Shown here: piece by piece, positions 1 through 6,062 of the stretch
Numbering within the stretch: position 1 is the stretch's first letter
How the letters are laid out: each line of letters starts with the position of its first letter
Origin: RPQJ01 sp036277615
GTDB taxonomy: Bacteria > Pseudomonadota > Gammaproteobacteria > Steroidobacterales > Steroidobacteraceae
Reading direction: 5' to 3'
Assembly (NCBI GenBank): GCA_036277615.1
Contig: DASUMQ010000032.1
Span: 1-9,738 of the forward strand
Length of the DNA: 9,738 bases
Made by a program: the position numbers and the translations under genes
Notes under the pieces: generated by a model
What the model was told of the DNA's origin: nothing
Seen by the model: the letters and a program-made list of their open reading frames with translations, nothing else
The model's database searches: none

Positions 1-363
1 AGGTCCGGTCTCCATGTCGTTCCGAAACGTCGCCCCGGCGCTGCGCAATGCTTCGATGACGGCAGGGAGGTCCGTTACCCGGAGGACCACGCGGGACGAG
101 CCGCCGGGACTCTGGCGCTCGCCGCCCGGCAAGATCCGCGACCCCGATGCGCCCGGGCCACTGAGATGGATCTTCAGCGGGCCGAGGGCGACCGTCGCGA
201 ATTCCGGCAGGTGTCGATGCTCGAGTTCAAAACCCAGGTGGGTCGTATAGAAGTCGCACGCGCGTTGCACGTCGGCGACCAGGTAGCGAACACCGTGAAA
301 CGTCGCAGCGACCCGCGCAGTGGCGGTCCGGACGTTCGAACTTCCAGCAGGCGCAATCATCAT
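1..363 (-). CDS. VOC-superfamily (glyoxalase-fold) protein, 3' end cut by window edge
   Basis: Reading from ATG at 363 down to base 1 gives 121 uninterrupted codons with no stop, so the C-terminus lies outside the window. The translation has the beta-alpha-beta-beta-beta pattern of the vicinal oxygen chelate fold. Residues 23-50 (FHGVRYLVAD, then ACDFYTTHLGFELEH) form the first strand and helix, with His23 at the usual first metal-ligand position. Residues 62-68 (PLKIHLS) are an inner strand. The second half-module begins near residues 90-108 (SRVVLRVTDLPAVIEALRS). GAGGA lies 7 nt upstream of the ATG, and a second ATG follows directly. Family members include glyoxalase I, fosfomycin thiol transferases and ring-cleavage dioxygenases; the visible part does not decide between them. 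It lies 139 nt downstream of the RidA-like gene on the same strand and may belong to the same transcript. Confidence 0.82.
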   Translation of the reverse strand, partial: MMIAPAGSSNVRTATARVAATFHGVRYLVADVQRACDFYTTHLGFELEHRHLPEFATVALGPLKIHLSGPGASGSRILPGGERQSPGGSSRVVLRVTDLPAVIEALRSAGATFRNDMETGP

Positions 364-502
364 GGTGATGTCCTCGCGCTGTGGCTGCACTCCAATTGGT
401 GCCGATTGGGTTGACCGGCGGGCCGGCGGCAGAGTTCCGGCTGAATCGCCCGTCGCGTTTCCGCCCTCAATGCCTCTTCGGGCATGTGCTGCACGAGGCC
501 CG

Positions 503-892
503 TCACGGACCTTTCCGCAAGGCGACTGCATTCATGGTGACCACCGCGCCAGGTTTCGGCAACGCCAGTACTCCAAGGACGGTGCGCGCGGGATACGGCT
601 CGGAGAAGAACTCGATGTAGGCACGATTCATCTCGGCGAAATCCGTTATGTCGAGGAGGTGGACCTGAACGTGGACAACATCGTCGAGACTTGCGCCTGC
701 GGCATCCAGCATGGATCGGATGTTCTTCAACACCTGCCGGGTCTGCGCATGGACGTCCGCTCCGGCAAGCGCGCCCGTCGCAGGATCGACACCGGCCGTG
801 GCCGAGATGAACACCTGGTCCCCAGCCACCACAGCGTGGCTATATGGGCCGATCGGTTCGTAAAGATCCAACTCGACTCGCGATCTTGGCAT
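503..892 (-). CDS. RidA/YjgF/UK114-family protein
   Basis: A 129-residue protein, the normal length for this family of trimeric enamine/imine deaminases and relatives. The start at 892 was chosen because the family fold begins at once (ELDLYEPIGPYSHAV); the frame is open upstream to 997 but that stretch resembles nothing. No good Shine-Dalgarno is seen. Conserved features are GPYSHAV (15-21, including Tyr17), DPATG (36-40), the helix VLKNIRSMLDAAG, Asn89, and PART (101-104), whose Arg103 corresponds to the substrate-carboxylate-binding Arg105 of E. coli RidA. Two archetypal positions differ: S-G-Q is S-A-T at 30-32, and the C-terminal V-E-I-E-A stretch is V-T-M-N-A at 118-122, replacing the Glu equivalent to E. 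coli Glu120 with Asn121. It is therefore a family member whose 2-aminoacrylate deaminase activity is uncertain. It lies 132 nt downstream of the acetyltransferase gene and may be in the same operon. Confidence 0.9.
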   Translation of the reverse strand: MPRSRVELDLYEPIGPYSHAVVAGDQVFISATAGVDPATGALAGADVHAQTRQVLKNIRSMLDAAGASLDDVVHVQVHLLDITDFAEMNRAYIEFFSEPYPARTVLGVLALPKPGAVVTMNAVALRKGP

Positions 893-1024
893 TGAGCTGA
901 TGACGGCGGACCGCCAAAAGGGAACAGAACCTGCGGCGCCATGCTGCGCGAAGGCGCCTCGCTGAAGTGTAGCCCCAACACGCTCGAGATCCATCAAGCT
1001 GACGACAATCAGGCACGGTACGCA

Positions 1025-1492
1025 TCACGCCTCACCGCCGCTGCTGTGACGCGGCTCGATGTCGAAGTGGAGCACGTCTTCACGGGTTCCGAGCTTCGAG
1101 TACAGCCGGACGGCAGGCTCGTCTTCGTAGTCCGCCTGAACGTATATGACCCATGCCCCATGGATCCTGGCCATCATTCTCAGGTGTTCGATCATCGCGA
1201 CGGCCACTCCGCGTCTCCGATGGCTCCGGGCGACGGCCAGGTCATAGATGTAGATCTCCGATCGCGCCTGTTCGAACTTCGGCAGTACGTACGCGGCGAG
1301 TCCTCCTATGACCGTTCCCTGGTCAAACGCCGCAATCGCGATGAACGATCTCCCAGACAGCAAGGTTGCGAGGTAATCGTCGCTCGGCTGTCTCGCCGTG
1401 TAGGTTTCCTGTTCGGAGAATGCTTCGCCAAACATCGCGAGCATGTCGCGCATCGGCTGCAGATCGCCGGGGCCCAGGGCCTTGATGTTCAC
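1025..1492 (-). CDS. AAC(3)-I-like GNAT acetyltransferase
   Basis: A 155-residue single-domain GNAT protein. Residues 62-87 (including AAYVLPKFEQ and SEIYIYDLAV), 91-99 (HRRRGVAVA, the acetyl-CoA pyrophosphate-binding motif A of R-x-x-G-x-A type) and 115-145 (including VIYVQADY, LYSKLG and HFDI) match, from memory, the conserved core of the gentamicin 3-N-acetyltransferases AAC(3)-Ia and relatives over nearly the whole length. Family length is about 150-177 residues. The GTG start at 1492 is 7 nt after the fghA stop and aligns with the AAC(3)-Ia N-terminus; an in-frame ATG at 1522 inside fghA is the alternative. The tight spacing implies translational coupling to fghA. No integron, attC site or transposon is seen, so this looks like a resident chromosomal gene. 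Whether it acetylates aminoglycosides or another amine cannot be told from sequence. Confidence 0.88.
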   Translation of the reverse strand: MNIKALGPGDLQPMRDMLAMFGEAFSEQETYTARQPSDDYLATLLSGRSFIAIAAFDQGTVIGGLAAYVLPKFEQARSEIYIYDLAVARSHRRRGVAVAMIEHLRMMARIHGAWVIYVQADYEDEPAVRLYSKLGTREDVLHFDIEPRHSSGGEA

Positions 1493-1499
1493 TTCCGAC

Positions 1500-2345
1500 T
1501 CACACCCCCAGCGCCGCCGCATGCCACGCCATGTGATCCGGCATGAACGTCTGGATGAACCAGTAGCTGTGGTCGTACCCGGGCTGCATTCGCAATCGCA
1601 GTTGCTGGCCCGTCCGCTCGCAGGCCTCGGCAAACAGTGCGGGTCGCAACTGTTCGGCAAGAAATTTATCCGACGTGCCCTGGTCGATCAGAATCTCCCC
1701 CGGCCGCCGCACCTGTTCGACCAAGGCCGTCGCGTCGTACTCGCTCCAGGTGCCTCGATCATCGCCGAGATAACCGCTGAACGCTTTCTGCCCCCACGGC
1801 ACCTGCGACGGCGCGCAGATCGGCGCGAACGCCGACACGGAGCGATACCGACTGGGGTTGCGCAGTGCGCTGACGAGTGCGCCGTGGCCGCCCATCGAGT
1901 GGCCCATGATCGACTGGCGCGAGCTGTCCGCCGCCGGGAAGTTCGCCGCGATCAGTTCGGGCAACTCACGCGTCACGTAGCTGTACATCCGATAGTGCGA
2001 CGACCATGGTGGTTCGGTCGCGTCGACGTAGAACCCGGCCGCGACGCCGAAATCCCAGTTCGAGTCGTCGCCCGGAATCCGCGGTTCGCGTGGGCTCGTG
2101 TCCGGGGCGACGAGCAGCAGGCCGTACTGGGCGGCGAGGCGTTGTGCGCCGGCCTTGATCGTGAAGGTTTCCTCGGTGCAGGTCAGGCCGGCCAGGTAAT
2201 ACAGCACGGGGACCTTCCGTCCCTGTTCGCGCGCCTGGGGTGGTTCATACACGGCGACGCGCATCGGCCCCGCGCATTCGCGCGACTCATGCCGAATGAA
2301 ACGCTGGACGCCGCCGAAGCAAGCGTGTTCGGAAAGAACTTCCAA
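1500..2345 (-). CDS. fghA: S-formylglutathione hydrolase
   Basis: A 281-residue alpha/beta hydrolase of the esterase D/FrmB family, the usual full length. It hydrolyses S-formylglutathione to formate and glutathione, the second step of glutathione-dependent formaldehyde oxidation in the cytoplasm. The nucleophile motif GHSMGGHGAL (148-157) carries Ser150; Asp226 (DQGTSDKF) and His259 (GYDHSYWF) complete the catalytic triad with family-like spacing. Other family blocks are LAGLTCTEE (51-59), PDTSPR (81-86), GFYVDAT (104-110) and PSQVPWGQKAF (179-189). The start is TTG: translation from it gives MEVLSEHACFGG, which aligns with the start of E. coli FrmB (MELIEKHVSFGG), and GGAG lies 7 nt upstream. 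The gene follows frmA on the same strand after a 99-nt gap filled largely by an inverted-repeat element, and is followed by the acetyltransferase gene after 7 nt. Confidence 0.96.
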   Translation of the reverse strand: MEVLSEHACFGGVQRFIRHESRECAGPMRVAVYEPPQAREQGRKVPVLYYLAGLTCTEETFTIKAGAQRLAAQYGLLLVAPDTSPREPRIPGDDSNWDFGVAAGFYVDATEPPWSSHYRMYSYVTRELPELIAANFPAADSSRQSIMGHSMGGHGALVSALRNPSRYRSVSAFAPICAPSQVPWGQKAFSGYLGDDRGTWSEYDATALVEQVRRPGEILIDQGTSDKFLAEQLRPALFAEACERTGQQLRLRMQPGYDHSYWFIQTFMPDHMAWHAAALGV

Positions 2346-2352
2346 TGGGTAG

Positions 2353-2356
2353 CTCC
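2353..2356 (-). promoter_or_regulatory. Shine-Dalgarno that decides the TTG start of fghA
   Basis: GGAG on the minus strand, 7 nt before TTG at 2345. There is no nearby in-frame ATG or GTG that keeps the family N-terminus. The site lies 14 nt downstream (in transcription order) of the inverted heptamer repeat, so a hairpin there could affect its accessibility; that part is inference. Confidence 0.6.
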
Positions 2357-2370
2357 AGGATGAGAAGTGT

Positions 2371-2461
2371 CTAGCGATTAGCGGATAGCGGATAGTCGGA
2401 AGCGTCTTCGACGCGACGCGTCCCCTCCTACTAACCGCTATCCGCTAACCGCTAACCGCTA
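2371..2461. repeat. Inverted heptamer-repeat element (TAGCGGW)n, hairpin/cruciform
   Basis: The right arm, 2430-2461, read on the minus strand, is a run of 7-bp units TAGCGGT/TAGCGGA. The left arm, 2371-2396, read on the plus strand, is a run of the same units (TAGCGAT, TAGCGGA, TAGCGGA). Bases 2372-2396 pair with 2430-2454: 25 positions, 23 of them matched by my hand count. The 33-nt centre contains its own small hairpin, GCGTC at 2402-2406 with GACGC at 2410-2414 around TTC. TAG occurs every 7 nt, hence in all three frames, both for plus-strand reading into the left arm (2372, 2379, 2386) and for minus-strand reading into the right arm (2461, 2454, 2447). The third of these is the frmA stop codon. 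There is no U-tract, so it is not a canonical intrinsic terminator. It resembles REP/MITE-like dispersed repeats in form; I do not recognise the family. Confidence 0.85.
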
Positions 2462-3572
2462 CTTCAAAGGTCACGACGCTCCGGATGGATTCACCGGCGT
2501 GCATGAGGTGGAACGCATCGTTGATGCGGTCGAGCGGCATCGTGTGCGTGATGAGCGGGTCGATCCAGATCCTGCCGTCCATGTACCAGTCGACGATTCT
2601 CGGCACGTCGGTGCGTCCGCGCGCGCCGCCGAACGCGGTGCCCTTCCAGACGCGTCCTGTGACGAGCTGGAACGGGCGTGTCCTGATCTCCTGTCCGGCG
2701 CCCGCGACGCCGATGATCACCGAGACCCCCCAGCCGCGGTGACAGCACTCCAGCGCCTGGCGCATCAGGTCGACGTTGCCGACGCACTCGAAGCTGTAGT
2801 CGGCGCCGCCGCCGGTGAGCGACACGAGGTAGGGCACGAGGTCGCCCTCGACCTCCTTCGGATTGACGAAGTGCGTCATGCCGAATTTTTCGGCCAGCGA
2901 CCTGCGCGCGGGGTTGATGTCGACGCCGACGATCATGGCGGCGCCGGCCATGCGCGCGCCCTGGATCACGTTCAAGCCGATGCCGCCGAGCCCGAACACG
3001 ACGACGTTTGCGCCGGGCTCAACCTTCGCGGTGTTGATCACCGCGCCGATCCCGGTCGTCACGCCGCAGCCGATGTAGCAGATCTTGTCGAACGGCGCGT
3101 CCTCGCGCACCTTCGCCACCGCGATCTCCGGCAGGACCGTGAAGTTCGAGAACGTCGAGCAGCCCATGTAGTGGTGGACCTTCTGGCCGCCGAGCGAAAA
3201 GCGGCTCGTGCCGTCGGGCATCAGCCCCTGTCCCTGCGTCGCGCGGATCGCCGTGCAGAGGTTGGTCTTGCGCGAAGTGCAGCTCTTGCACTCGCGGCAC
3301 TCCGGCGTGTACAGCGGGATCACGTGGTCACCCTTCGCGACGGACTTCACGCCGGGTCCGACGTCGACCACCACACCTGCGCCCTCGTGGCCGAAGATGA
3401 CCGGGAACAGCCCTTCGGGATCCGCGCCGGAGCGCGTGAACTCATCGGTGTGGCAGACGCCCGTCGCCTTGATCTCGACGAGCACCTCGCCGGCGCGCGG
3501 CCCGTCGAGGTCCACGGTCTCGATCACGAGCGGCTGGCCGGCTCGGTGGCAGAGGGCGGCGCGGGTCTTCAT
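2445..3572 (-). CDS. frmA: Class III alcohol dehydrogenase / S-(hydroxymethyl)glutathione dehydrogenase
   Basis: A 375-residue zinc-dependent medium-chain dehydrogenase that oxidises S-hydroxymethylglutathione (formaldehyde plus glutathione) to S-formylglutathione with NAD+; it can also act in S-nitrosoglutathione reduction. Catalytic zinc ligands are Cys40 (GVCHTD), His62 with Glu63 (GHEGAG) and Cys169 (GCGVTTGIGA). Structural zinc ligands are Cys92, Cys95, Cys98 and Cys106. The Rossmann turn is GLGGIG (194-199), with Asp218 as the NAD-selecting acidic residue. Class III signatures are Arg110 (AIRATQGQGLMPDG), HYMGCSTFS (134-142), HRGWGVSVIIGVA (278-290) and RPFQLVTGRVWKG (299-311). ATG at 3572 is preferred: GGAG lies 10 nt upstream, whereas a TTG at 3581 would be only 1 nt from it. 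The C-terminus is odd: after SVVTFE, where relatives end, the tail VAVSG and the TAG stop come from the adjacent heptamer repeat. It is first in the minus-strand block; the 165-nt gap upstream is shared with a divergent gene. Confidence 0.97.
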   Translation of the reverse strand: MKTRAALCHRAGQPLVIETVDLDGPRAGEVLVEIKATGVCHTDEFTRSGADPEGLFPVIFGHEGAGVVVDVGPGVKSVAKGDHVIPLYTPECRECKSCTSRKTNLCTAIRATQGQGLMPDGTSRFSLGGQKVHHYMGCSTFSNFTVLPEIAVAKVREDAPFDKICYIGCGVTTGIGAVINTAKVEPGANVVVFGLGGIGLNVIQGARMAGAAMIVGVDINPARRSLAEKFGMTHFVNPKEVEGDLVPYLVSLTGGGADYSFECVGNVDLMRQALECCHRGWGVSVIIGVAGAGQEIRTRPFQLVTGRVWKGTAFGGARGRTDVPRIVDWYMDGRIWIDPLITHTMPLDRINDAFHLMHAGESIRSVVTFEVAVSG

Positions 3573-3737
3573 GGCGGGCAAACTCCGGGCTGCGACGGGA
3601 AGCGCGGAGCCTAGCGCAAGGTCGCGGTCGTTGCATTTGCGGACGTGACCCGCGATCCCCGTTGCAACCTTCCGTGGCGGTCGCGCATCCCAAGGGCACG
3701 TACGCTCGATGCCGACCCATTTCGCCGGAGGCCCGCC

Positions 3738-4400
3738 ATGAACTTTCCATCCCGTTGCATCCTGACCCTGGCTTACGCCTGGTCAGCCGTCGCGTTCGGC
3801 GCAAGCGGGGGGGACATCAGCCGGGTGATCGGCAGCGTGCGCGTCGAGGCCGGCCATGCCGCGCGCGACGTCTCGACGGTGAATGGCTCGGTGACCGTCG
3901 GGGCGGCGGCCACGGCCGACGAACTCGAGACCGTCAATGGCTCGGTTCGGATCGAGGAGCGTGCGGTCGTCGAGTCGGCCGAGACCGTCAACGGCGACGT
4001 GACGGTGGGCGAGGGCGCCGAAGTCCGCGAGGACATCGAGACGGTCAATGGCGATGTCACGCTGCGCTCCGGGGTGCGGGTCGGCGGGTCGGTGTCGAAC
4101 GTCAACGGGGACATGCTGCTCGAGAACGCGACCGTCGGCGGTGGCCTCGAGACCGTCAACGCCGACATTCGCCTGACGACCGGGACGCGCGTTGCAGGCG
4201 GCATTCACGTCGAGAAGAACAACGGCAACGGGCGCTCCTGGTTCGGCAAGGACCAGGCCAACCCGCGCATCACGGTCGAGCAGGGTGCGGTCATCGAGGG
4301 CCCGCTCGTGTTCGAGCGCGAAGTCGACCTGTACGTCGCGCCGGGTGTCGAGCTGTCGGCCGTGCAGGGCGTCCAGCCGAAGCGCTTCACGCTCCAGTAA
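3738..4400 (+). CDS. Exported VNG-repeat protein, probable beta-helix (DUF4097/bactofilin-like)
   Basis: A 220-residue protein that I cannot name. The start at 3738 is supported by GGAG 7 nt upstream and by an immediate signal peptide: Arg6, then a hydrophobic core (ILTLAYAWSAVAF), with cleavage probable near residues 21-23. Cys7 is not in a lipobox. The mature part has six units with T/N-V-N-G/A at 48-50, 66-68, 84-86, 103-105, 122-124 and 140-142, spaced 18-19 residues apart. Each unit runs roughly ETVNG-[SD]-V-x-[VIL]-x-x-G-x-x-V-x-x-x, with alternating hydrophobic residues. This is what a stacked beta-helix with one coil per unit looks like, as in bactofilins or DUF4097-type adhesin-like proteins. 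After a charged, Asn/Gly-rich loop (159-170) further strands follow to the end. No catalytic motif is visible. It stands alone on the plus strand, divergent from frmA and convergent with the PhoX-like gene; a structural or cell-envelope role is a guess. Confidence 0.85.
   Translation: MNFPSRCILTLAYAWSAVAFGASGGDISRVIGSVRVEAGHAARDVSTVNGSVTVGAAATADELETVNGSVRIEERAVVESAETVNGDVTVGEGAEVREDIETVNGDVTLRSGVRVGGSVSNVNGDMLLENATVGGGLETVNADIRLTTGTRVAGGIHVEKNNGNGRSWFGKDQANPRITVEQGAVIEGPLVFEREVDLYVAPGVELSAVQGVQPKRFTLQ
3879..4163 (+). repeat. In-gene tandem repeat encoding the VNG units
   Basis: The GTN-AAY-GSN codons of successive units start at 3879, 3933, 3987, 4044, 4101 and 4155, that is 54, 54, 57, 57 and 54 nt apart. 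Several copies keep close DNA similarity around GAGACCGTCAAYGGC. The repeats are diverged overall, so they are old protein repeats rather than a recently expanded tandem array. Confidence 0.8.
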
Positions 4401-4401
4401 C

Positions 4402-4440
4402 GGGACGAGGGGACCGGCCGAGTCGGCCCCGACCGATCCC
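4402..4440. terminator. Possible GC hairpin between convergent genes
   Basis: The 57-nt gap between the two convergent stop codons contains GGCCG (4416-4420), loop AGT, and CGGCC (4424-4428). GGGG/CCCC (4409-4412 with 4427-4430) is a competing pairing, and GGGA (4402-4405) with TCCC (4437-4440) is a possible outer pairing. There is no T-run on either side, so this is a weak candidate for a bidirectional terminator and rests mostly on its position. Confidence 0.3.
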
Positions 4441-4457
4441 GGATTACCTGCCGCGCC

Positions 4458-6062
4458 TCACTTCGGCGACGCGAACAGGTAAAGCTGGCCGCCTTCGACG
4501 AGCGCGAGCGTCGCGTGGCGGTAGTGGGGCTGGTTCGTGCCGAGGAAGTACCTGCGGTTGCTGTCGAACCAGCTCGCGCCGCGCACCGCGTCCGTCACTT
4601 CGATCACGCCCGAGTTCTCCTCGTCGCTGGTCAGGTAGCCCGAGCCGCCGGTGAGGAACCGGTTCCGGTCCGACTCGAAGATCTGCGTCCCGGTCCCCGA
4701 CGCCGGGTCCACCAGCCAGATCTTGCTCACGTACTCGGTGTTGCCGCCGTCCTCCTGCACGACCACGCGCCCGTCGCCGGCCACGGTGATGTTGTCGAAG
4801 CCGTCGGCTGGCAGGCCATCGGTGCCGGTGAGCGAGGCCGAATCGACGACGAGGTCGATCGTGCCGCCGGTCGGGTTTTCGAGCGAGTCGAAGGTCAGCC
4901 GGTACAGCCGCGCGGACTGCAGGGCACCGTTCATCGGCGCGCCGGTCGTGACCCAGTAAAAGACGCGCGCGTTCTGCGTGTCCCACGCACCGTCCTCGGG
5001 TCGCGCGAACTCAGTGACGCCGCGGGCGACCGAGGCCGCCTGCAGCTCGAGGCCCGAACCCGGGGCCACGTCACTCACGTCGACCAGTTCGAAGGTGCCA
5101 TCGATGGCGCCCTTGTTCTCCATCGGCACCGGAGCGTTGCCGTAGTTGACGCCGCCGTTGGTCACGCGAATGCCGTAGAGCTTGCCGCCGTGCAGGCCGG
5201 CGCGCTCGACGGGGTTGCCCGTCGCCGACTTCTGCCCGACGTAGACGTACACCTGGCCTTGCATGACGTCGTCGAGCGCGACCGTGACGGTCGTGTCGCC
5301 CGAAACCGGGTTGGCCACGACGTTCTCGAAGGCGAGTTGGCCCAGGTGCGGCAAGTGGTAGGTGCGGCCGTGCTCCGGCCCCCCGACGATCCAGGCGAAG
5401 GCGCGCCCGACGTCGTCGACTTCCTCGCCGTTCGTGAAAATCGACCCGTCGTAGCCGCGGCCGGTCGCCGAATTGAAGAACGCGGAGCGGGGCGCCAGCG
5501 TGGCCGAGCACAGTCGGTCGAACGTCACGGAGCCCGTCGAGTCGGTCCACGCACTGCCCGTGTGCATGTAAACCTGCGTGGCGAGGTCGCGCGCGGCCTG
5601 CACCTCGAGAGTATCGAGCGCGAACGTCCATTGCGAGACAAACGCGCCGCGGGTGCCGTGGGACCGGGCGACGCCCTGGTCGGCACGGATCTCGTGGTTC
5701 ATGAGCACCGTGAAGTAGTCACCGGTGTCGACGACTTCGCCCGTATCGGACAGCCGCCCGGCGAACGCCCCGAGACCGTCGGGCTTGCCGACCATCGCGT
5801 ACGTGCCGCCCGGCGGTGTGTCACCGACGGTGATCAGCGGCACCACCTGCCAGCCGCTCGACGTCGACGTGATGTAGGCGCTCTGGGAACTGGTCGTGTC
5901 CGTCGGCAGGTCCAGCGACGGCGGGGGTGGGGGAGGGGGCGGGGGTGTGCCGCCGTCGTCTCCGCCACCGCTGCCGCCGCCTCCGCAGGACGCGAGGGAA
6001 ACCGCTACGACCGCGCCGAAGAGCCTGTGCCGCACGTCCGTGGCGGCGAAACTGTATCGCAT
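4458..6062 (-). CDS. PhoX/DUF839-like lipoprotein
   Basis: A 534-residue protein. The N-terminus is a lipoprotein signal: Arg11-Arg13, the hydrophobic stretch LFGAVVAVSLAS, and lipobox LASC with Cys26 as the acylation site. A Gly/Asp linker and nine prolines (40-48) then tether the globular part, which should lie in the periplasm or on the outer membrane. From about residue 70 the sequence resembles the DUF839/PhoX phosphatase family of six-bladed propellers: VLMNHEIR (119-126), IFTNGEEVDD (208-217), GLHGGKLYGI (289-298), EFARPEDGAW (351-360), DNITVAGDGRVVVQED (423-438) and SGYLTSDEENSG (474-485). The Cys-Glu-Glu-Asn block that I remember from true PhoX enzymes is Asn-Gly-Glu-Glu here (211-214), so Ca/Fe-dependent phosphatase activity is unproven. 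ATG at 6062 has only a weak GGG 7 nt upstream. It is the last gene of the minus-strand run, 70 nt after the WYL gene. Confidence 0.75.
   Translation of the reverse strand: MRYSFAATDVRHRLFGAVVAVSLASCGGGGSGGGDDGGTPPPPPPPPPSLDLPTDTTSSQSAYITSTSSGWQVVPLITVGDTPPGGTYAMVGKPDGLGAFAGRLSDTGEVVDTGDYFTVLMNHEIRADQGVARSHGTRGAFVSQWTFALDTLEVQAARDLATQVYMHTGSAWTDSTGSVTFDRLCSATLAPRSAFFNSATGRGYDGSIFTNGEEVDDVGRAFAWIVGGPEHGRTYHLPHLGQLAFENVVANPVSGDTTVTVALDDVMQGQVYVYVGQKSATGNPVERAGLHGGKLYGIRVTNGGVNYGNAPVPMENKGAIDGTFELVDVSDVAPGSGLELQAASVARGVTEFARPEDGAWDTQNARVFYWVTTGAPMNGALQSARLYRLTFDSLENPTGGTIDLVVDSASLTGTDGLPADGFDNITVAGDGRVVVQEDGGNTEYVSKIWLVDPASGTGTQIFESDRNRFLTGGSGYLTSDEENSGVIEVTDAVRGASWFDSNRRYFLGTNQPHYRHATLALVEGGQLYLFASPK
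5923..5945 (+). other. G-quadruplex-forming sequence in the polyproline codons
   Basis: The plus strand reads G5-T-G5-A-G5-C-G5: four runs of five guanines separated by single-base loops. This is an ideal motif for a parallel G-quadruplex in DNA. It is the template strand of the PhoX-like lipoprotein gene and encodes most of its nine-proline linker, so the mRNA carries the C-rich complement. Confidence 0.8.

Noticed and set aside
470..485. ATGCC/GGCAT hairpin downstream of the RidA-like gene as a terminator
   Set aside because: Only 5 bp of stem with no U-tract; the downstream VOC gene could equally be in the same transcript.
970..975. TACACT on the minus strand as a -10 box for the RidA-like gene
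   Set aside because: The nearest -35-like hexamer, TTGATG, would need a 20-nt spacer, which is too long for a standard promoter.
893..997. N-terminal extension of the RidA-like frame by 35 codons
   Set aside because: Family members begin at the 892 start; the extra residues show no signal peptide or conservation.
1025..1492. Recent acquisition of the acetyltransferase gene on a cassette or transposon
   Set aside because: No attC-like site, inverted repeat or transposase fragment flanks it, and its base and codon use match its neighbours.
3608..3613. TAGGCT on the minus strand as a -10 box for frmA
   Set aside because: The hexamer 17 nt upstream matches the -35 consensus at only three of six positions, and one -10-like hexamer in a 165-nt gap is not strong evidence.
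2499..3614. 371-codon plus-strand open frame opposite frmA
   Set aside because: It is the mirror of a certain gene in GC-rich DNA, its translation is rich in Arg/Ala/His/Asp with no fold, and frmA is unmistakable on the other strand.
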